Origin: Aestuariirhabdus sp.
GTDB lineage: Bacteria; Pseudomonadota; Gammaproteobacteria; Pseudomonadales; Aestuariirhabdaceae
Direction of reading: 5' to 3'
Assembly (NCBI GenBank): GCA_030622755.1
Contig: JAUXFT010000002.1
Span: 1-64,000 of the forward strand
DNA length: 64,000 nt
The position numbers were made by a program, and so were the translations under genes. Each line of letters starts with the position of its first letter. Position 1 is the stretch's first letter. Below, in pieces: positions 1 through 12,400 of the stretch. The notes beneath the pieces are model-generated. The model was not told where the DNA came from. It saw only the letters and a program-made list of their open reading frames with translations, and did not search any database.

Positions 1-928
1 CTGACGCCAAATCATGCTGCGGATGATCTGCAAGACCACTGTAATGCACTTTATCGACCTTAAGTTGTTCCAACAGCCATTCAGCTAACTGCTGAGCACT
101 CCTACAATGAGCATCCATTCTCAGTTTAAGGGTTTCTAACCCCTTGAGAATCACCCAGGCATTAAAGGGGCTCAGGGTAGGTCCCGTCGCGCGCAAATAC
201 GCAACCAACTCCTTCATATGTTCACTGCGACCTAACACCAGCCCCCCCATACAACGACCCTGACCGTCGAGGTACTTGGTAGCAGAGTGCACTACAATAT
301 CGGCGCCCAGTTCCAACGGCTTTTGCAGAATAGGCGTACAAAACGTGTTATCAACCACCAGTAACGCATCGCTCTCCTTCGCCAATGCAGCGAGCTTCCT
401 TAAATCTGCGACTTCACTTAAGGGGTTAGAGGGAGTTTCCACGAATAACATCTTTGTATCAGCTGTCACTGCCTGCTGCCAACCAGCCAGATCTGTAAGA
501 TCAACGAAGGTTGTCTGTACGCCAAATCGCATTAAGTATCGAGAAAAAACAGTTGTGGTGGTTCCAAAGACACTGCGCGAAACCACAACATGATCTCCGG
601 CTTGCAACAGGGACATACAAACACCCAGGATTGCCGCCATTCCTGATGCCATACCAACCGCCTGCTCAGCTCCCTCAAGCGCAGCGATTCGCTCTTCAAG
701 AGTACGAACTGTGGGATTGGTGTAACGAGAATAAACGTTACCCTCATCTTCCCCGGAAAAGCGTGCGGCGGCGTCTGCTGCACTGGTGAACACATAGCTG
801 GAGGTAAGGAAAATAGGCTCCGAATGCTCTGTTTCCATAGTACGACACTGGCCCGCACGCACCGCCAGGGTTTCTATACTGGTACCTTCAAGGTCGGAGT
901 TAAGGCGTTCGTCTCTATCGTTACTCAT
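1..928 (-). CDS. metZ: O-succinylhomoserine sulfhydrylase (PLP-dependent Cys/Met metabolism family), truncated by window edge
   Basis: Reverse-strand translation from ATG at 928: MSNDRDERLNSDLEGTSIETLAVRAGQ...SGMAAILG...VVVSRTVFGTT...VVDNTF...ATKYLDGQGR; open to base 1; neighbour of purF as in pseudomonads. Confidence 0.9.
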   Translation of the reverse strand, partial: MSNDRDERLNSDLEGTSIETLAVRAGQCRTMETEHSEPIFLTSSYVFTSAADAAARFSGEDEGNVYSRYTNPTVRTLEERIAALEGAEQAVGMASGMAAILGVCMSLLQAGDHVVVSRSVFGTTTTVFSRYLMRFGVQTTFVDLTDLAGWQQAVTADTKMLFVETPSNPLSEVADLRKLAALAKESDALLVVDNTFCTPILQKPLELGADIVVHSATKYLDGQGRCMGGLVLGRSEHMKELVAYLRATGPTLSPFNAWVILKGLETLKLRMDAHCRSAQQLAEWLLEQLKVDKVHYSGLADHPQHDLAS

Positions 929-949
929 ACCATCCTCAAATACTGCATA

Positions 950-2464
950 TTATTCATCATTGTGCAGGTCGATAATTGCATTATCAGCCCCTTCAGGGCC
1001 CTGCTTGGCACTGTCATTGCGGGCTTTCTCTATACGGGCCAAATACTGATTATCAATATCGCCGGTGACATACACACTGTTAAATACCGAACATTCAAAT
1101 CCGTCAAATTCGGTATCCACACCTTCTCGAACAGAATCCACCAGATCTTCTAGATCCTGGAAAACCATCCAGTCAGCGCCTATCAAATCACAGATCTCAT
1201 TACAGGTCCGCCCATTGGCAATCAGCTCATTGGCGGAAGGCATATCGATGCCGTAAACATTCGGGTAACGCACTTCAGGGGCGGCCGAGCAAAAATACAC
1301 TTTTGCAGCACCCGCCTCGCGCGCCATTTCAATAATCTGGCTACAAGTAGTTCCACGAACTATCGAATCATCAACCAATAAAACATTTTTACCCATAAAC
1401 TCAAGGTCAATTGCATTCAGTTTTTGTTTAACTGACTTTTTACGCTCTACTTGCCCGGGCATAATGAAGGTACGACCGATATAGCGGTTTTTGATAAAAC
1501 CTTCACGAAACTTTACTCCCAATCGATTGGCAAGCTGTAACGCTGATGTACGGCTAGTATCCGGGATAGGAATCACTACATCGATATCATGATCAGGGCG
1601 CTCGCGCAGAATCTTTTCTGCTAATTTCTCCCCCATCTTCAGGCGTGACTTATATACCGAGCTACCATCCATTTTTGAGTCAGGGCGAGCAAAATACACG
1701 TACTCAAAAATACAGGGGGTCAATGCGGCTTTATCGGAACACTGACGAGTATGCAAATCACCATTAGCATCGATATAAACTGCTTCACCCGGGGCCACAT
1801 CACGAATCAGTGTATAACCCTGCGAATCGAGAGCCACACTCTCCGATGCGATCATATATTCAGTGCCAGCGTCTGATTCTCGCTTACCGAATACCATAGG
1901 ACGAATACCATTAGCATCCCTGAAACCAACGATACCGTGCCCAAGAATCATGGAAATGACCGCATAGCCGCCGCGACAACGTTGATGAACACGCTCAACG
2001 GCATTAAAAATATCATCTGCCATAGGCTTTAGCTTTTGCTGTTTATAAAGCTCATGAGCAAACACATTTAACAACACTTCAGAGTCAGAGTTCGTGTTGA
2101 TATGGCGCAAATCGCTTTTAAACAACTCCTCTTTAATCTCATCCACATTGGTGAGATTACCATTATGGGCCAGGGTTATTCCGTAAGGTGAATTTACATA
2201 AAAAGGCTGTGCTTCTGCGGAGCTTGATGACCCGGCGGTAGGGTAACGGACATGGCCAATTCCCATATTACCAACCAGTCGTTGCATATGACGAGTCCGA
2301 AAAACATCACGCACTAAACCGTTATCCTTGCGCAAGTAAAAACGGGTACCCTCACAGGTAACGATACCTGCGGCATCCTGCCCACGGTGCTGCAAAACCG
2401 TCAAAGCATCATACAGCTCTTGATTAACATATGATTTTGCTGCTATGCCTACGATGCCACACAC
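950..2464 (-). CDS. purF: Amidophosphoribosyltransferase
   Basis: CGIVGI N-terminal glutaminase motif, PRPP motif [13 protein letters not shown]; likely GTG start at 2464 directly before the catalytic Cys. Confidence 0.96.
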   Translation of the reverse strand: MCGIVGIAAKSYVNQELYDALTVLQHRGQDAAGIVTCEGTRFYLRKDNGLVRDVFRTRHMQRLVGNMGIGHVRYPTAGSSSSAEAQPFYVNSPYGITLAHNGNLTNVDEIKEELFKSDLRHINTNSDSEVLLNVFAHELYKQQKLKPMADDIFNAVERVHQRCRGGYAVISMILGHGIVGFRDANGIRPMVFGKRESDAGTEYMIASESVALDSQGYTLIRDVAPGEAVYIDANGDLHTRQCSDKAALTPCIFEYVYFARPDSKMDGSSVYKSRLKMGEKLAEKILRERPDHDIDVVIPIPDTSRTSALQLANRLGVKFREGFIKNRYIGRTFIMPGQVERKKSVKQKLNAIDLEFMGKNVLLVDDSIVRGTTCSQIIEMAREAGAAKVYFCSAAPEVRYPNVYGIDMPSANELIANGRTCNEICDLIGADWMVFQDLEDLVDSVREGVDTEFDGFECSVFNSVYVTGDIDNQYLARIEKARNDSAKQGPEGADNAIIDLHNDE

Positions 2465-2517
2465 AATCATTTACCTCAAAAAGTCTGCTATTTACACACT
2501 GCCGAATGGCTACCAAT

Positions 2518-3018
2518 CTAGCGAATAGAACTAATATAGGGTCCGACCAGATCCATCACTGAACGTTTGGACCAGTCTGCAAGAATTTGAAAATGCGGAA
2601 TCAACGCTGACTGCTTCCACCAGACATCGTGTTTTACCGGTGCAAAACCCACTACACCGACAAGAATAATAACCAGCACAACTCCACGAAATGCGCCAAA
2701 CACCATACCCAGGGCCCGGTCAGTACCAGATAACCCGGTTATTTTAACCAATTCAGCAATTAGATAATTGATCATCGCCCCCACCATAAGGGTGGCAATA
2801 AAGAGGAGTAAGCAAGCAGCAATAATTCTTACGGAAGGAACATCAATATAATCAACAAACATCTGTGACAAGCTGCCACCAAAGGTCCAGGCTATTACGC
2901 TGGCGGCGACCCAGGTGGCTAGCGACAGTGCTTCACGAAAAAACCCGCGATTGATGCTAATTAACGCTGATATACCAATAATGACCAGAATTGTCCAGTC
3001 TACCCAAGTAAATGACAC
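2518..3018 (-). CDS. cvpA: CvpA family membrane protein (colicin V production)
   Basis: MSFTWVDWTILVIIGISALISINRGFFREALSL; hydrophobic; adjacent to purF. Confidence 0.9.
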   Translation of the reverse strand: MSFTWVDWTILVIIGISALISINRGFFREALSLATWVAASVIAWTFGGSLSQMFVDYIDVPSVRIIAACLLLFIATLMVGAMINYLIAELVKITGLSGTDRALGMVFGAFRGVVLVIILVGVVGFAPVKHDVWWKQSALIPHFQILADWSKRSVMDLVGPYISSIR

Positions 3019-3096
3019 AAGCTGTTCCGCATAAAGTTACTGGTCGCTGAAACGAAGAATTGTAGCAGAGAGCCCAGGCATTGCCCATACACCTGA

Positions 3097-3621
3097 CTAG
3101 GGATGATACCTAACAAGAACACCCTTAATATTCACTTTCTTTTTAAGGTTAGCTCGAAGCTTGATAAGATCTTTGCGGTAAACCATTGGGCCCACATAAA
3201 CGCCATCCATATTCTTACCACCGCCCTGATCCCAGTGACGACTGTAGGCTTTATAACCCAATTTCTGCAGCCGTTGGACCAGCGCCTTGGCATTATCCCT
3301 GTTGGCGAAGACGCCCATCTGCAAAGACCAGCTTTCAGGAACACCTTTTTCATCTAAACGTGGCTTTGGGCTTATTTCAGGCTCTTCAACCGGCTCAGGA
3401 ATTTGATAAGCACGATCTTTAGCCGCTTGTTGATCCAGCTTAAGGGCCAGCTCTCTCTCTTGTTCAACAAGAGCAGGTACGTCGGGCATAGGAGGAGCTA
3501 CAGGTATAAGCTTTGCTTGTGAACGAGTCTGTACAGGTTCATAAATCCAGGTTAATAGAATGATGCCCAGAGCCAGAATCACTCCGGCGCCGACTAGACG
3601 TTGCCTGATTGGTTGTTCCAT
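3097..3621 (-). CDS. SPOR domain-containing protein (DedD-like)
   Basis: Single N-terminal TM segment, C-terminal SPOR-like repeat (WSLQMGVFANRDNAKALVQRLQKLGYKAY...VYVGPMVYRKDL); between folC and cvpA; Met at 3621 preferred. Confidence 0.85.
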   Translation of the reverse strand: MEQPIRQRLVGAGVILALGIILLTWIYEPVQTRSQAKLIPVAPPMPDVPALVEQERELALKLDQQAAKDRAYQIPEPVEEPEISPKPRLDEKGVPESWSLQMGVFANRDNAKALVQRLQKLGYKAYSRHWDQGGGKNMDGVYVGPMVYRKDLIKLRANLKKKVNIKGVLVRYHP

Positions 3622-3646
3622 TGAGTACTGCCTGACCTTCTCCGCC

Positions 3647-4966
3647 TTACACTGCGGTATCTTTTCTGTTATCAATCATTTCAAGAGCATCGGCAACAGT
3701 GAAAAAGGAGCCTGCCACTACCACTCTATCGTTCGCGGTTGCCGCATTTATAGCCGCACTTAAAGCTTCACCGACACTACTACAGGTTGTTACAAATTCA
3801 CAGCCCAAACGCCTTAACTCATCCCGTAGACGAGTGGCAGAGCAAGCTCTCGGAGTTCGGCATTGAGTAACAAACCACTTATCAGACACACTGACAAGCT
3901 CATCAAGAACACCTCCTACATCTTTATCATCGAGCATAGCGATAACGCAGAGAGAGTTCCCTGAAGAAGCTGTCGCCTGTAAATTATTTTTAAGCATTGC
4001 AGCCGACTGGGGATTATGCGCGACATCAAGCAAAACCGTTATAGCTTCACCGGCCTGATTATTAACAACAAGACTTTGAAACCTACCTTTCAAAAAAGCT
4101 TTTTGAAGGCCCTCTCGCATAGCATCCTCAGGAATATCAATGGACGACTGCATCAGCGAAAAAATGGCAGTGGCTGCGTTATCCAATGGCAAAGAAGGGT
4201 AAGGAAGGTTGTTATAACACTGCCTTTTGCTGGTAGAATCAATGCCTGTTAACGACCAACTATCAACCGACAATTCAACATCAAAATCAATTCCCCGCCT
4301 ATACAACGTCGCGCCAACCTTTTGGGCGTAACTTATAACACCGCGATTGATACATCCATCACCATAAATTGCCGGACGCCGGGGGCGAAAAATCCCTGCC
4401 TTCTCTTGACCAATAACATCTACATCAGAGCCTAACCATTGCTCATGATCAACCGAAATGGTTGTCACTACTGCCACATCGGGGTCGATGATATTTACAG
4501 CATCCAAACGACCCCCCAACCCCACTTCAAGGACAATTACATCAACTTCAGCTCGATTAAAAACATCAAGCGCAGCTAGAGTGGCAAATTCGAAGTAACT
4601 GAGGGAAGTGACGTTACGTGCCGATTCTATTGCTGCGAAGCTGGCGATCAACTGGGCATCACTGGCTTCTACATCATCAACCACAATACGTTCATTGTAA
4701 CGTTGGAGATGTGGGGAACTATACACTCCGACACGGTATCCGGCAGCAGTAAGAATGGCATTAAGCAATGCACAGGTACTGCCCTTTCCATTGGTTCCAG
4801 CTACGGTGATAACAGCTGCATCCGGGTGTAACAAACCCAACGTATCCGCAACACTGCGGATACGTTCCAACCCAAGATCAATTTCTACAGGATGAAGGCC
4901 TTCCAGATAGGAAAGCCAGGATTCAAGAGAGTCAGGAGTCATCAACCGCCACGGGATCAGGTCCAC
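3647..4966 (-). CDS. folC: Bifunctional folylpolyglutamate synthase/dihydrofolate synthase
   Basis: [16 protein letters not shown]-loop, [11 protein letters not shown] motif; start may be 4942 (overlapping the accD stop). Confidence 0.95.
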   Translation of the reverse strand: MDLIPWRLMTPDSLESWLSYLEGLHPVEIDLGLERIRSVADTLGLLHPDAAVITVAGTNGKGSTCALLNAILTAAGYRVGVYSSPHLQRYNERIVVDDVEASDAQLIASFAAIESARNVTSLSYFEFATLAALDVFNRAEVDVIVLEVGLGGRLDAVNIIDPDVAVVTTISVDHEQWLGSDVDVIGQEKAGIFRPRRPAIYGDGCINRGVISYAQKVGATLYRRGIDFDVELSVDSWSLTGIDSTSKRQCYNNLPYPSLPLDNAATAIFSLMQSSIDIPEDAMREGLQKAFLKGRFQSLVVNNQAGEAITVLLDVAHNPQSAAMLKNNLQATASSGNSLCVIAMLDDKDVGGVLDELVSVSDKWFVTQCRTPRACSATRLRDELRRLGCEFVTTCSSVGEALSAAINAATANDRVVVAGSFFTVADALEMIDNRKDTAV

Positions 4967-5870
4967 TATCCTCTACCACTTCAGGCATAACATCATCGTG
5001 TTGTACTACTGGAGACATCCCGGAAAATTTCGCTAGCAATCCAGACAGTTTGTTGCGCATATCAGCCCGGCTTACAATCATATCGATCGCACCATGCTCC
5101 AACAGAAACTCACTACGCTGAAAACCCTCAGGGAGTTTTTCACGCACAGTTTGTTCGATAACTCTTGGGCCTGCAAATCCAATCAAGGCGTTAGGTTCGG
5201 CGACATTGACATCACCAAGCATTGCCAGACTGGCAGAAACACCACCATACACAGGGTCAGTTAAGACTGAAATATAAGGCACTCCCTGCTGCTTCATTTT
5301 CTCCAGAGCAGCAGCAGTTTTAGCCATCTGCATGAGAGAAAATAGTGCTTCCTGCATGCGAGCACCACCACTGGCGGCGAAACATACAAGAGGGATTTTG
5401 TGTTCCAGGCACTCATTGACCGCACGTACAAAACGCGCACCAACCACAGACCCCATTGAACCACCCATAAAAGAGAACTCAAAAGCAACAGTGACTAAAG
5501 ATACGCCATTAACAGATCCCTTCATGACTACCAGAGCATCTGTTTCTCCAGTGCTTTTTTGCGCACCAGCCAAACGATCTTTGTATTTCTTACTGTCTTT
5601 AAAGCGCAATCGGTCTTCAGGCTCAATCTCCGAACCCAGCTCAACTCGACCCTCCTCGTCAAGAAAATAATCAAGACGCATACGGGCATTAATCCGCATA
5701 TGGTGTTCACACTTGGGGCAAACATACAGATTTTTCTCAAGCTCCGGTCGATACAGCACCGAGTTACACTTGACGCATTTTTTCCATAAGCCTTCAGGGA
5801 CGTTACTGCGCTTTTCTGCGTCACGCCCATTTAGAGAAGATTTCAGTTTATCAACAAGCCAATTGCTCAT
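4932..5870 (-). CDS. accD: Acetyl-CoA carboxylase carboxyltransferase subunit beta
   Basis: Zn-finger [29 protein letters not shown] and carboxyltransferase domain. Confidence 0.97.
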   Translation of the reverse strand: MSNWLVDKLKSSLNGRDAEKRSNVPEGLWKKCVKCNSVLYRPELEKNLYVCPKCEHHMRINARMRLDYFLDEEGRVELGSEIEPEDRLRFKDSKKYKDRLAGAQKSTGETDALVVMKGSVNGVSLVTVAFEFSFMGGSMGSVVGARFVRAVNECLEHKIPLVCFAASGGARMQEALFSLMQMAKTAAALEKMKQQGVPYISVLTDPVYGGVSASLAMLGDVNVAEPNALIGFAGPRVIEQTVREKLPEGFQRSEFLLEHGAIDMIVSRADMRNKLSGLLAKFSGMSPVVQHDDVMPEVVEDSGPDPVAVDDS

Positions 5871-5890
5871 TCGTCATCCCAATTCATTCG

Positions 5891-6703
5891 CTACCTGTTC
5901 AGCTTATCCATCGCTGTCCGCATCTCCTTTAAAATAGAAGACACTCCTGCAATGGCGTGATCTGATTGTTGCTGATTCTTGGCAATCTGTTCAACAAGCA
6001 CACTGCCAACCACGGCGCCATCTGCATTTTTCGCAATTGCCGCCGCTGTTTCACCATTACGAATACCAAAACCCACACCAACCGGTAAATCAGTTAACCC
6101 TTTAATCATAGACACTCGTTCAGCAACTGCTGCCGTATCAAGAGCCGCTGATCCCGTTACCCCTTTTAAGGAAACGTAGTAGATATATCCACTGGCCTTA
6201 CTGCAAATTTTTTGTACACGTTCTGGTGTTGTTGTCGGTGCCACAAGAAAAATGCTATCGATTTTCTTTTGTAACAGATAACCATTAATCTCATCCGCTT
6301 CTTCTGGAGGAAGGTCAACGGTTAAAACACCATCAACGCCAGCTTCAGCGGCCTGTTCGGCAAAATATTCGTATCCCATAGTTTCAATAGGATTCAAATA
6401 ACCCATCAGCACAACAGGTGTTTGATTATCCTGCTTGCGGAACTCTGACACCATTAATAAAACGTCAGCTAATGTAACACCGTGTGATAGTGCTCTTTCA
6501 CAGGCAAGCTGAATAACAGGGCCATCTGCCATCGGATCGGAAAATGGTATCCCCAGCTCGATTATATCCGCACCTGACTTTACCATTGAATGCATTAAAG
6601 GAACGGTCAATTCCGGGTTACTGTCGCCCGCTGTTACAAAAGGAATTAAAGCCTTACGACCTTCACCCTGAAGACGCTCAAAACAACCTTTTATTCTACT
6701 CAT
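5891..6703 (-). CDS. trpA: Tryptophan synthase alpha subunit
   Basis: [23 protein letters not shown] motifs. Confidence 0.97.
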   Translation of the reverse strand: MSRIKGCFERLQGEGRKALIPFVTAGDSNPELTVPLMHSMVKSGADIIELGIPFSDPMADGPVIQLACERALSHGVTLADVLLMVSEFRKQDNQTPVVLMGYLNPIETMGYEYFAEQAAEAGVDGVLTVDLPPEEADEINGYLLQKKIDSIFLVAPTTTPERVQKICSKASGYIYYVSLKGVTGSAALDTAAVAERVSMIKGLTDLPVGVGFGIRNGETAAAIAKNADGAVVGSVLVEQIAKNQQQSDHAIAGVSSILKEMRTAMDKLNR

Positions 6704-6726
6704 AATAAATATTTGCTCCCGCGCCT

Positions 6727-7956
6727 TTAATCAAGAACCTGTATACCGTCTATAACCGCCACGGTATGGATATCCTTGTCACCACGGCCTGAAAGGTTCA
6801 CGATAATTATCTGATCTTGCTTCATAGTAGGTGCCAGCTTTTCTGCGTACGCTAAAGCATGACTACTTTCAAGGGCAGGCATAATCCCTTCCAGTTGCGT
6901 CAAGCTGCGGAATGCAGATAACGCTTCTTCATCGGTCACCGCTACATATTCCGCCCTTCCACTGTCTTTCAGAATGGAATGCTCAGGACCAACTCCCGGG
7001 TAATCAAGTCCAGCAGATACTGAATGCGTCTCGATGATCTGCCCGGCTTTATCCGACATTAAGTAGGTTCTGGAACCATGTAAAACCCCGGGTTTACCCT
7101 CGCATAAAGGTGCAGCATGCTCTCCTGTTGCCAGACCATGCCCTGCAGCTTCTACACCATACATTTTGACCGCCTCATCGCTGATAAACGGATGAAACAA
7201 ACCGATAGCATTTGATCCACCGCCCACGCAGGCAACAAGGGCATCTGGTAAGCAACCATTCTGCTCGATACATTGCGCCCGGGCCTCTCGACCTATAACA
7301 GCCTGAAAATCCCTGACCAACTGTGGGTATGGGTGAGGGCCAGCCACTGTACCGATGATATAAAACGTATCATCAACATTTGTCACCCAATGACGCATCG
7401 CTTCATTCATTGCATCTTTTAAGGTTCGGGAACCAGAGTCCACGGCAACCACTTCGGCACCTAGCAACTTCATACGATAAACGTTCAGAGTCTGGCGCTG
7501 AATATCTTCAGAGCCCATAAATACCGTACATTGCATACCCAGTCGTGCGGCAACTGTCGCACTTGCAACGCCATGTTGCCCCGCACCCGTTTCAGCGATA
7601 ACGCGCTTTTTGCCCATATATTTGGCCAGTAACGCCTGACCTACTGTATTGTTTATCTTATGTGCACCGGTATGGTTCAAATCTTCTCGCTTAAGGAAGA
7701 TACGCGCACCACCCAGCTTCTTTGACCAACGTTCCGCATAATACAAAGGTGAAGGTCGGCCTACGTAGTGGGCCAGATCATGGTCAAATTCCGCCTGAAA
7801 TTCCGGATCTGTAGATTTATCCTTATACATAACAGCCAGATCGTCCAGCGCAGCCATTAAGGTTTCCGATACGAAACGCCCACCATAAGGGCCAAAATGC
7901 CCCTTGTCATCAGGGAAACTTAGTAATTCCTCGATACTCATCTTTAATTCAGACAC
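6727..7956 (-). CDS. trpB: Tryptophan synthase beta subunit
   Basis: [18 protein letters not shown]-lysine motif, [20 protein letters not shown]. Confidence 0.98.
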   Translation of the reverse strand: MSELKMSIEELLSFPDDKGHFGPYGGRFVSETLMAALDDLAVMYKDKSTDPEFQAEFDHDLAHYVGRPSPLYYAERWSKKLGGARIFLKREDLNHTGAHKINNTVGQALLAKYMGKKRVIAETGAGQHGVASATVAARLGMQCTVFMGSEDIQRQTLNVYRMKLLGAEVVAVDSGSRTLKDAMNEAMRHWVTNVDDTFYIIGTVAGPHPYPQLVRDFQAVIGREARAQCIEQNGCLPDALVACVGGGSNAIGLFHPFISDEAVKMYGVEAAGHGLATGEHAAPLCEGKPGVLHGSRTYLMSDKAGQIIETHSVSAGLDYPGVGPEHSILKDSGRAEYVAVTDEEALSAFRSLTQLEGIMPALESSHALAYAEKLAPTMKQDQIIIVNLSGRGDKDIHTVAVIDGIQVLD

Positions 7957-8569
7957 TGGCTACCTCTCTTATAAACGCCAGGATTTTATTGACGTCCTTG
8001 ACCCCGGCTTTCGCCTCAACTCCACCACTCACATCCACGGCAAAGGGTCTGACTCGCTTTATAGCATTACTGACATTTTGTGGATCTAAACCACCTGCTA
8101 ATATTATCGGTTTATCTCTTTGATCGGGAACAAGGTCCCAATTAAACACTTCACCTGTACCACCAGGAACACCCTTTTTATAGGTATCCAACAACAAACC
8201 GCGAGCACTTGAAAAGCGCTCCATTTCCTCTTGTAAGCCGCTATCCTCTCGAACACGAAGGGCTTTTATATAGGGTCTGTTAAACCCCGCACAAAAGTCT
8301 TCAGCCTCATCCCCATGAAACTGGAGAAGGTCCAGACCTGTAGCATCGATTGTGTCAGAAACCTCGCTAATTGGTGCATTAACAAACAGGCCAACGGTAG
8401 TGACAAACGGTGCCACGCGGCGAATAATCCTGGCCGCTGACTCAGGCGCAATATAACGAGGGCTTGGAGGATAAAATACAAACCCTAACGCATCGGCTCC
8501 CGCTTCAACAGCAGCCTCTGCATCTGCAAGACGAGTAATACCGCACACCTTGACTCGCGTCCTGAACAT
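7949..8569 (-). CDS. trpF: Phosphoribosylanthranilate isomerase
   Basis: [35 protein letters not shown]; 8-bp overlap with trpB. Confidence 0.97.
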   Translation of the reverse strand: MFRTRVKVCGITRLADAEAAVEAGADALGFVFYPPSPRYIAPESAARIIRRVAPFVTTVGLFVNAPISEVSDTIDATGLDLLQFHGDEAEDFCAGFNRPYIKALRVREDSGLQEEMERFSSARGLLLDTYKKGVPGGTGEVFNWDLVPDQRDKPIILAGGLDPQNVSNAIKRVRPFAVDVSGGVEAKAGVKDVNKILAFIREVASV

Positions 8570-8628
8570 CAGAGTGACACCCCAAAAAAATCGATAGTAG
8601 CAAATTGACTTAACTTTGAATATTGCCT

Positions 8629-9477
8629 TTAGCCGAGAAGTGTACTTATAAACATGGGTCCCATCGATTTCGGGCGTGGCAACGAAAATTCCGAGGGATA
8701 TCCAACATCAATGAAATATAAGCCACACGGACGAGCGGTCACACCTCCAAGGCGGCGGTCCTTATGCTCCAATACCTCTCTAGCCCACTCCACCAGAGCT
8801 TTTCCAGAACCGATATCCATCAACACCCCGGCAATATTACGCACCATATGATGCAGAAAGGCGTTGGCTTGCACATCGATTATTAATAAGTCGCCAAAAC
8901 GATCCACACTGAGATCGGTAATCGTACGTATCGGACTTTTAGCCTGACAACCAATAGCTCTATAAGATGAAAAATCGTGCTCACCTACCAGGCTTTTCGC
9001 TGCCTGATTCATCAGGTCTTCATTCAGTGGCCGATAATCCCAGGTAACACCGCGAGGAAGAATGGCAGACCTGGTGGATTGATTCAAAATCACATAACGA
9101 TAACGACGATAGGTTGCACTAAAGCGGGCATGAAACAATGGGTCCGCCTCGGTAACCCAATTCACTGCTATATCATCAGGTAAATTGGCATTACTGCCAA
9201 ATGTCCAACCACGATCAGAGCGCTGCGCCGAGGAATCAAAGTGTATAACCTGATGACTAGCATGCACGCCGCTGTCTGTTCGCCCAGCACAGACTACAGA
9301 CACAACATGGTTTGCAACTTTTGACAGCGCTTGCTCAACTTGAAACTGCACCGAAGCTATACCAGATTTTTGAGCCTGCCAGCCATGATACGCAGACCCA
9401 TCATATTGCACACTGGCAACGAAACGACGGGAGGCAGGGCCTTTCAACCCTGCCTCCACAGCTAGCGACTCATTCAT
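8629..9477 (-). CDS. truA: tRNA pseudouridine(38-40) synthase
   Basis: VQYDGSAYHGWQAQ, CAGRTDSGVHA catalytic Asp motif, FLHHMVRNIAG. Confidence 0.97.
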   Translation of the reverse strand: MNESLAVEAGLKGPASRRFVASVQYDGSAYHGWQAQKSGIASVQFQVEQALSKVANHVVSVVCAGRTDSGVHASHQVIHFDSSAQRSDRGWTFGSNANLPDDIAVNWVTEADPLFHARFSATYRRYRYVILNQSTRSAILPRGVTWDYRPLNEDLMNQAAKSLVGEHDFSSYRAIGCQAKSPIRTITDLSVDRFGDLLIIDVQANAFLHHMVRNIAGVLMDIGSGKALVEWAREVLEHKDRRLGGVTARPCGLYFIDVGYPSEFSLPRPKSMGPMFISTLLG

Positions 9478-9479
9478 AT

Positions 9480-12400
9480 TTAGATTTTATCAATCAATTC
9501 TCTAGCTTCTTTTAATTGTGACTCATCACCCTCTTTCAGGACTTCTTCAAGAATATCCCGAGCGCCATCAACATCACCCATATCTACATATGCACGAGCA
9601 AGGTCCAGCTTTGTTGCCGTTTCATTGGTACCTGCGAGGAAATCAAACTCTTCATCCATTTCCTCGTCACTCTCCTCATCAAATTCAGCAACCAAACTTT
9701 CAGTAGCCTCGTCCAATGCAGAAATATCAGAATCAAAACCAGGGATTTCAACATCATCACCTTGGTCTGCATCAAGCGATTCATTCGAGGAAGCCTCCAA
9801 AGAATCAGCTTCAGAATCAGTCGCCTTCAGATCAGAAACACTATTTTCATCAAGCTCAAATTCGATATCAGAAAGCTGAGTTTCTACCAGATCTTCTGCA
9901 GAGCCAATATCAGCTGACTCTTCCAACTCAGTATCATTGGAGTCACCTGCGCTTTCAGATTTTTCTTCACTCGCTTCAACTTCTTCCAGGTTCACATCAC
10001 CAAGCTCAAATTCGAAGTCGTCAGAAACAGTTTCATTGGCATCAAGGGATGCATCAAGCTCATCATCTAGTAGCTCTTCATCAAGATCCGTACTGAGTGT
10101 TAACTCAGAGTTATCTATCTCTTCAGAAACATCAATACCACCAGCCACATCAAATTCCAAACCCGACTCTTCGTCAACATCCTCGAGTTCAAAGGAATCT
10201 TCATCAGTACCATCCAAACTTAACTCTTCGTCGAGAGAAAACTCTTTCTCATCGATGTCGCCAAGCTCATCCAACTCAAGATCAAGTTCAGAATCCAGAT
10301 CATCACCTAGACCAGACTCCAAATCAGCCAACAGATTTTCTTCCGAACTCAAATCTGAGTCACCATCCAGATCAAATTCGAGGGCTTCTAATACATCATC
10401 ATCGGCAAGCTCTACCACTTCATCAGATGATAATTCAGCTTCAAAACTCTCTTCTGACGAATCCAAATCCAGATCGTCTATAGAAAATTCAATTGGAGCA
10501 TCAACCGAATCCATTTCATCAAGGTGCAGAGCCTCATCAAGATCATCGATTTCAAGATCAGCCTCACCAATACCTGCTGCTGAATCAACAGAATCCAAAA
10601 CACCCGAAGCAAACTTGTTCTTGAATATTTCTGCTTCCTGCATGGCAATAGAATCACCTAAAGCACTCAGTTCATTTTCTTGCTGAACAAAGGCCTCCAC
10701 ATCCTGCATTTCAGCATAGGCTTCAAGCAATTTAACCCTTAAATCTGCACGCGCTGGCTCTTTAGATATCGCGCTGGTTAATAACTCCACTGCCTGCGTA
10801 TAACGGCCATAGGCAATATATATATCCGCTTCACCCAAGGCATCGGCTGTCTGAGCCGTGGTTATTTCATCCTGTTGCAGCTCTTCGTCACCACCTAATG
10901 CGAAAGCCTCTTCTGACTGTCCATCTTCAGAACTCTCAAGCTGATCAGTTTCTGAAAGCTGCTCATCTGACGAGTCGCCCTCTTCAGCGAGGTCTTTCAG
11001 ATCTGAACCCTCAACAAGCTCATCGTCCGACTTGCGGCGTGAAACCAGCATTAAAACCAGCAACAAAGCTAATACACCTGCTCCAGCGTACATATACAGC
11101 GGGTTCTGCAACAACTCATCCAGCAAACCAGAATCTTCAACCTGTTCAGGAACTGATGCAGGAACAACTTTGTCTGCTGGCTTTTCAGTAGGTTCGGCCT
11201 TGATCACCAAATCAGGCTCAATTTGCTGCTCAACCTGTGGTTGAACAGCTTCTGTATCAGTAACCGCCTCGACCGACTTATCAGCAGAAGACTGAACAGA
11301 TTCACCCTGCTCAGTCACAACATCCGCAGCATCACTTACAACTTCCTTTGCAGGCATCTCACTGGTTGTGGAAGCGTCCATCTCTGTGGCTGTGGTTTCT
11401 TCTGCTTCCACTTCACCTTGAACAGTTGCAGTTTCATCTGAAGGCTGAGCCTGCTCTAAGGTGGAATCGGTGTCTTCTTCGTCAGCATTCTGGGCCAACT
11501 GAACCTGAAGCGCAGCTAGCTGCTCATCTTTCAACGATAAGAGACGCTGTAACGTTTCAACCTGTTCTTCAAGCTCTCCAAGCTTGCTTGAAACTTCAGA
11601 GCTTTCCCGAACAGCTTTATCAAGCCTCTCCTGACTAATTGCCAACTCGTTTTGCAGAGCATCTAAATTTTCCGGTTCACCTTCAGAAGTTCCGTTATCA
11701 GTGCCACCAGAACCCGCTGAATTTGTGCCGGCACTAGATAAGGTTAACGTGCCATCTTTGACTGGAGCAGACTCATCAACATCCTTGGCTTGCTGTAAAG
11801 ACGCGTCTAGCTGAGGCGCACTTAAAGCACGACGCTCCTGCCATTCTTGATTTTGCAAAGCAACATCAGCTAAAGCTTTACGCTGAGTAGTTTGCAGAAT
11901 CTGATCGAGAGTAGGCAAGCGCAAAACCTTGCCTTTCTTTAACAAGTTAATATTCTGGTTAATAAATGCGTCAGGATTTAACTCCTGAATAGCAAGCATT
12001 GTTTGTTGAACAGTTACGTCGCTGGAAGGTCTATGAGTAGATGCAATTTTCCACATCGTATCCTTACTGGTGGTTTTGCCATACGTGCCACCCTCAACTT
12101 CACTGCTTGCTACTTGAGGTGAAGTTTCTTTGGCTGGCTGGGAAGCCTGCGTTGCAGGTTTTTGGGGTACTGGCTTTTTACTTACCGACTGACTTGAAGA
12201 TTTTTTTGATGGTTTACGAGTAACAAGCGAGTCCATTTCAGCAGCTGCTGGAGGAGCAACAGGAGGCATCATCTCTTCAGTAAAAGTTGGCGGATCAAGC
12301 AACACCGTATATTCACGAAGTAAACGGCCATTGGGCCACTGCAATTCAACCAAAAAGTTTAGATAGGGCTCTCTCACAGGTTTCCGTGTAGAAACCTCAA

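Noticed and set aside
824-1153. 109-aa plus-strand ORF across the metZ-purF junction
   Set aside because: Overlaps both real genes on the opposite strand; no motif support
9937-10686. 249-aa plus-strand Ser-rich ORF (and neighbours 9716-10096, 10097-10483)
   Set aside because: Lies antisense to fimV; composition follows directly from complementing Asp/Glu-rich codons
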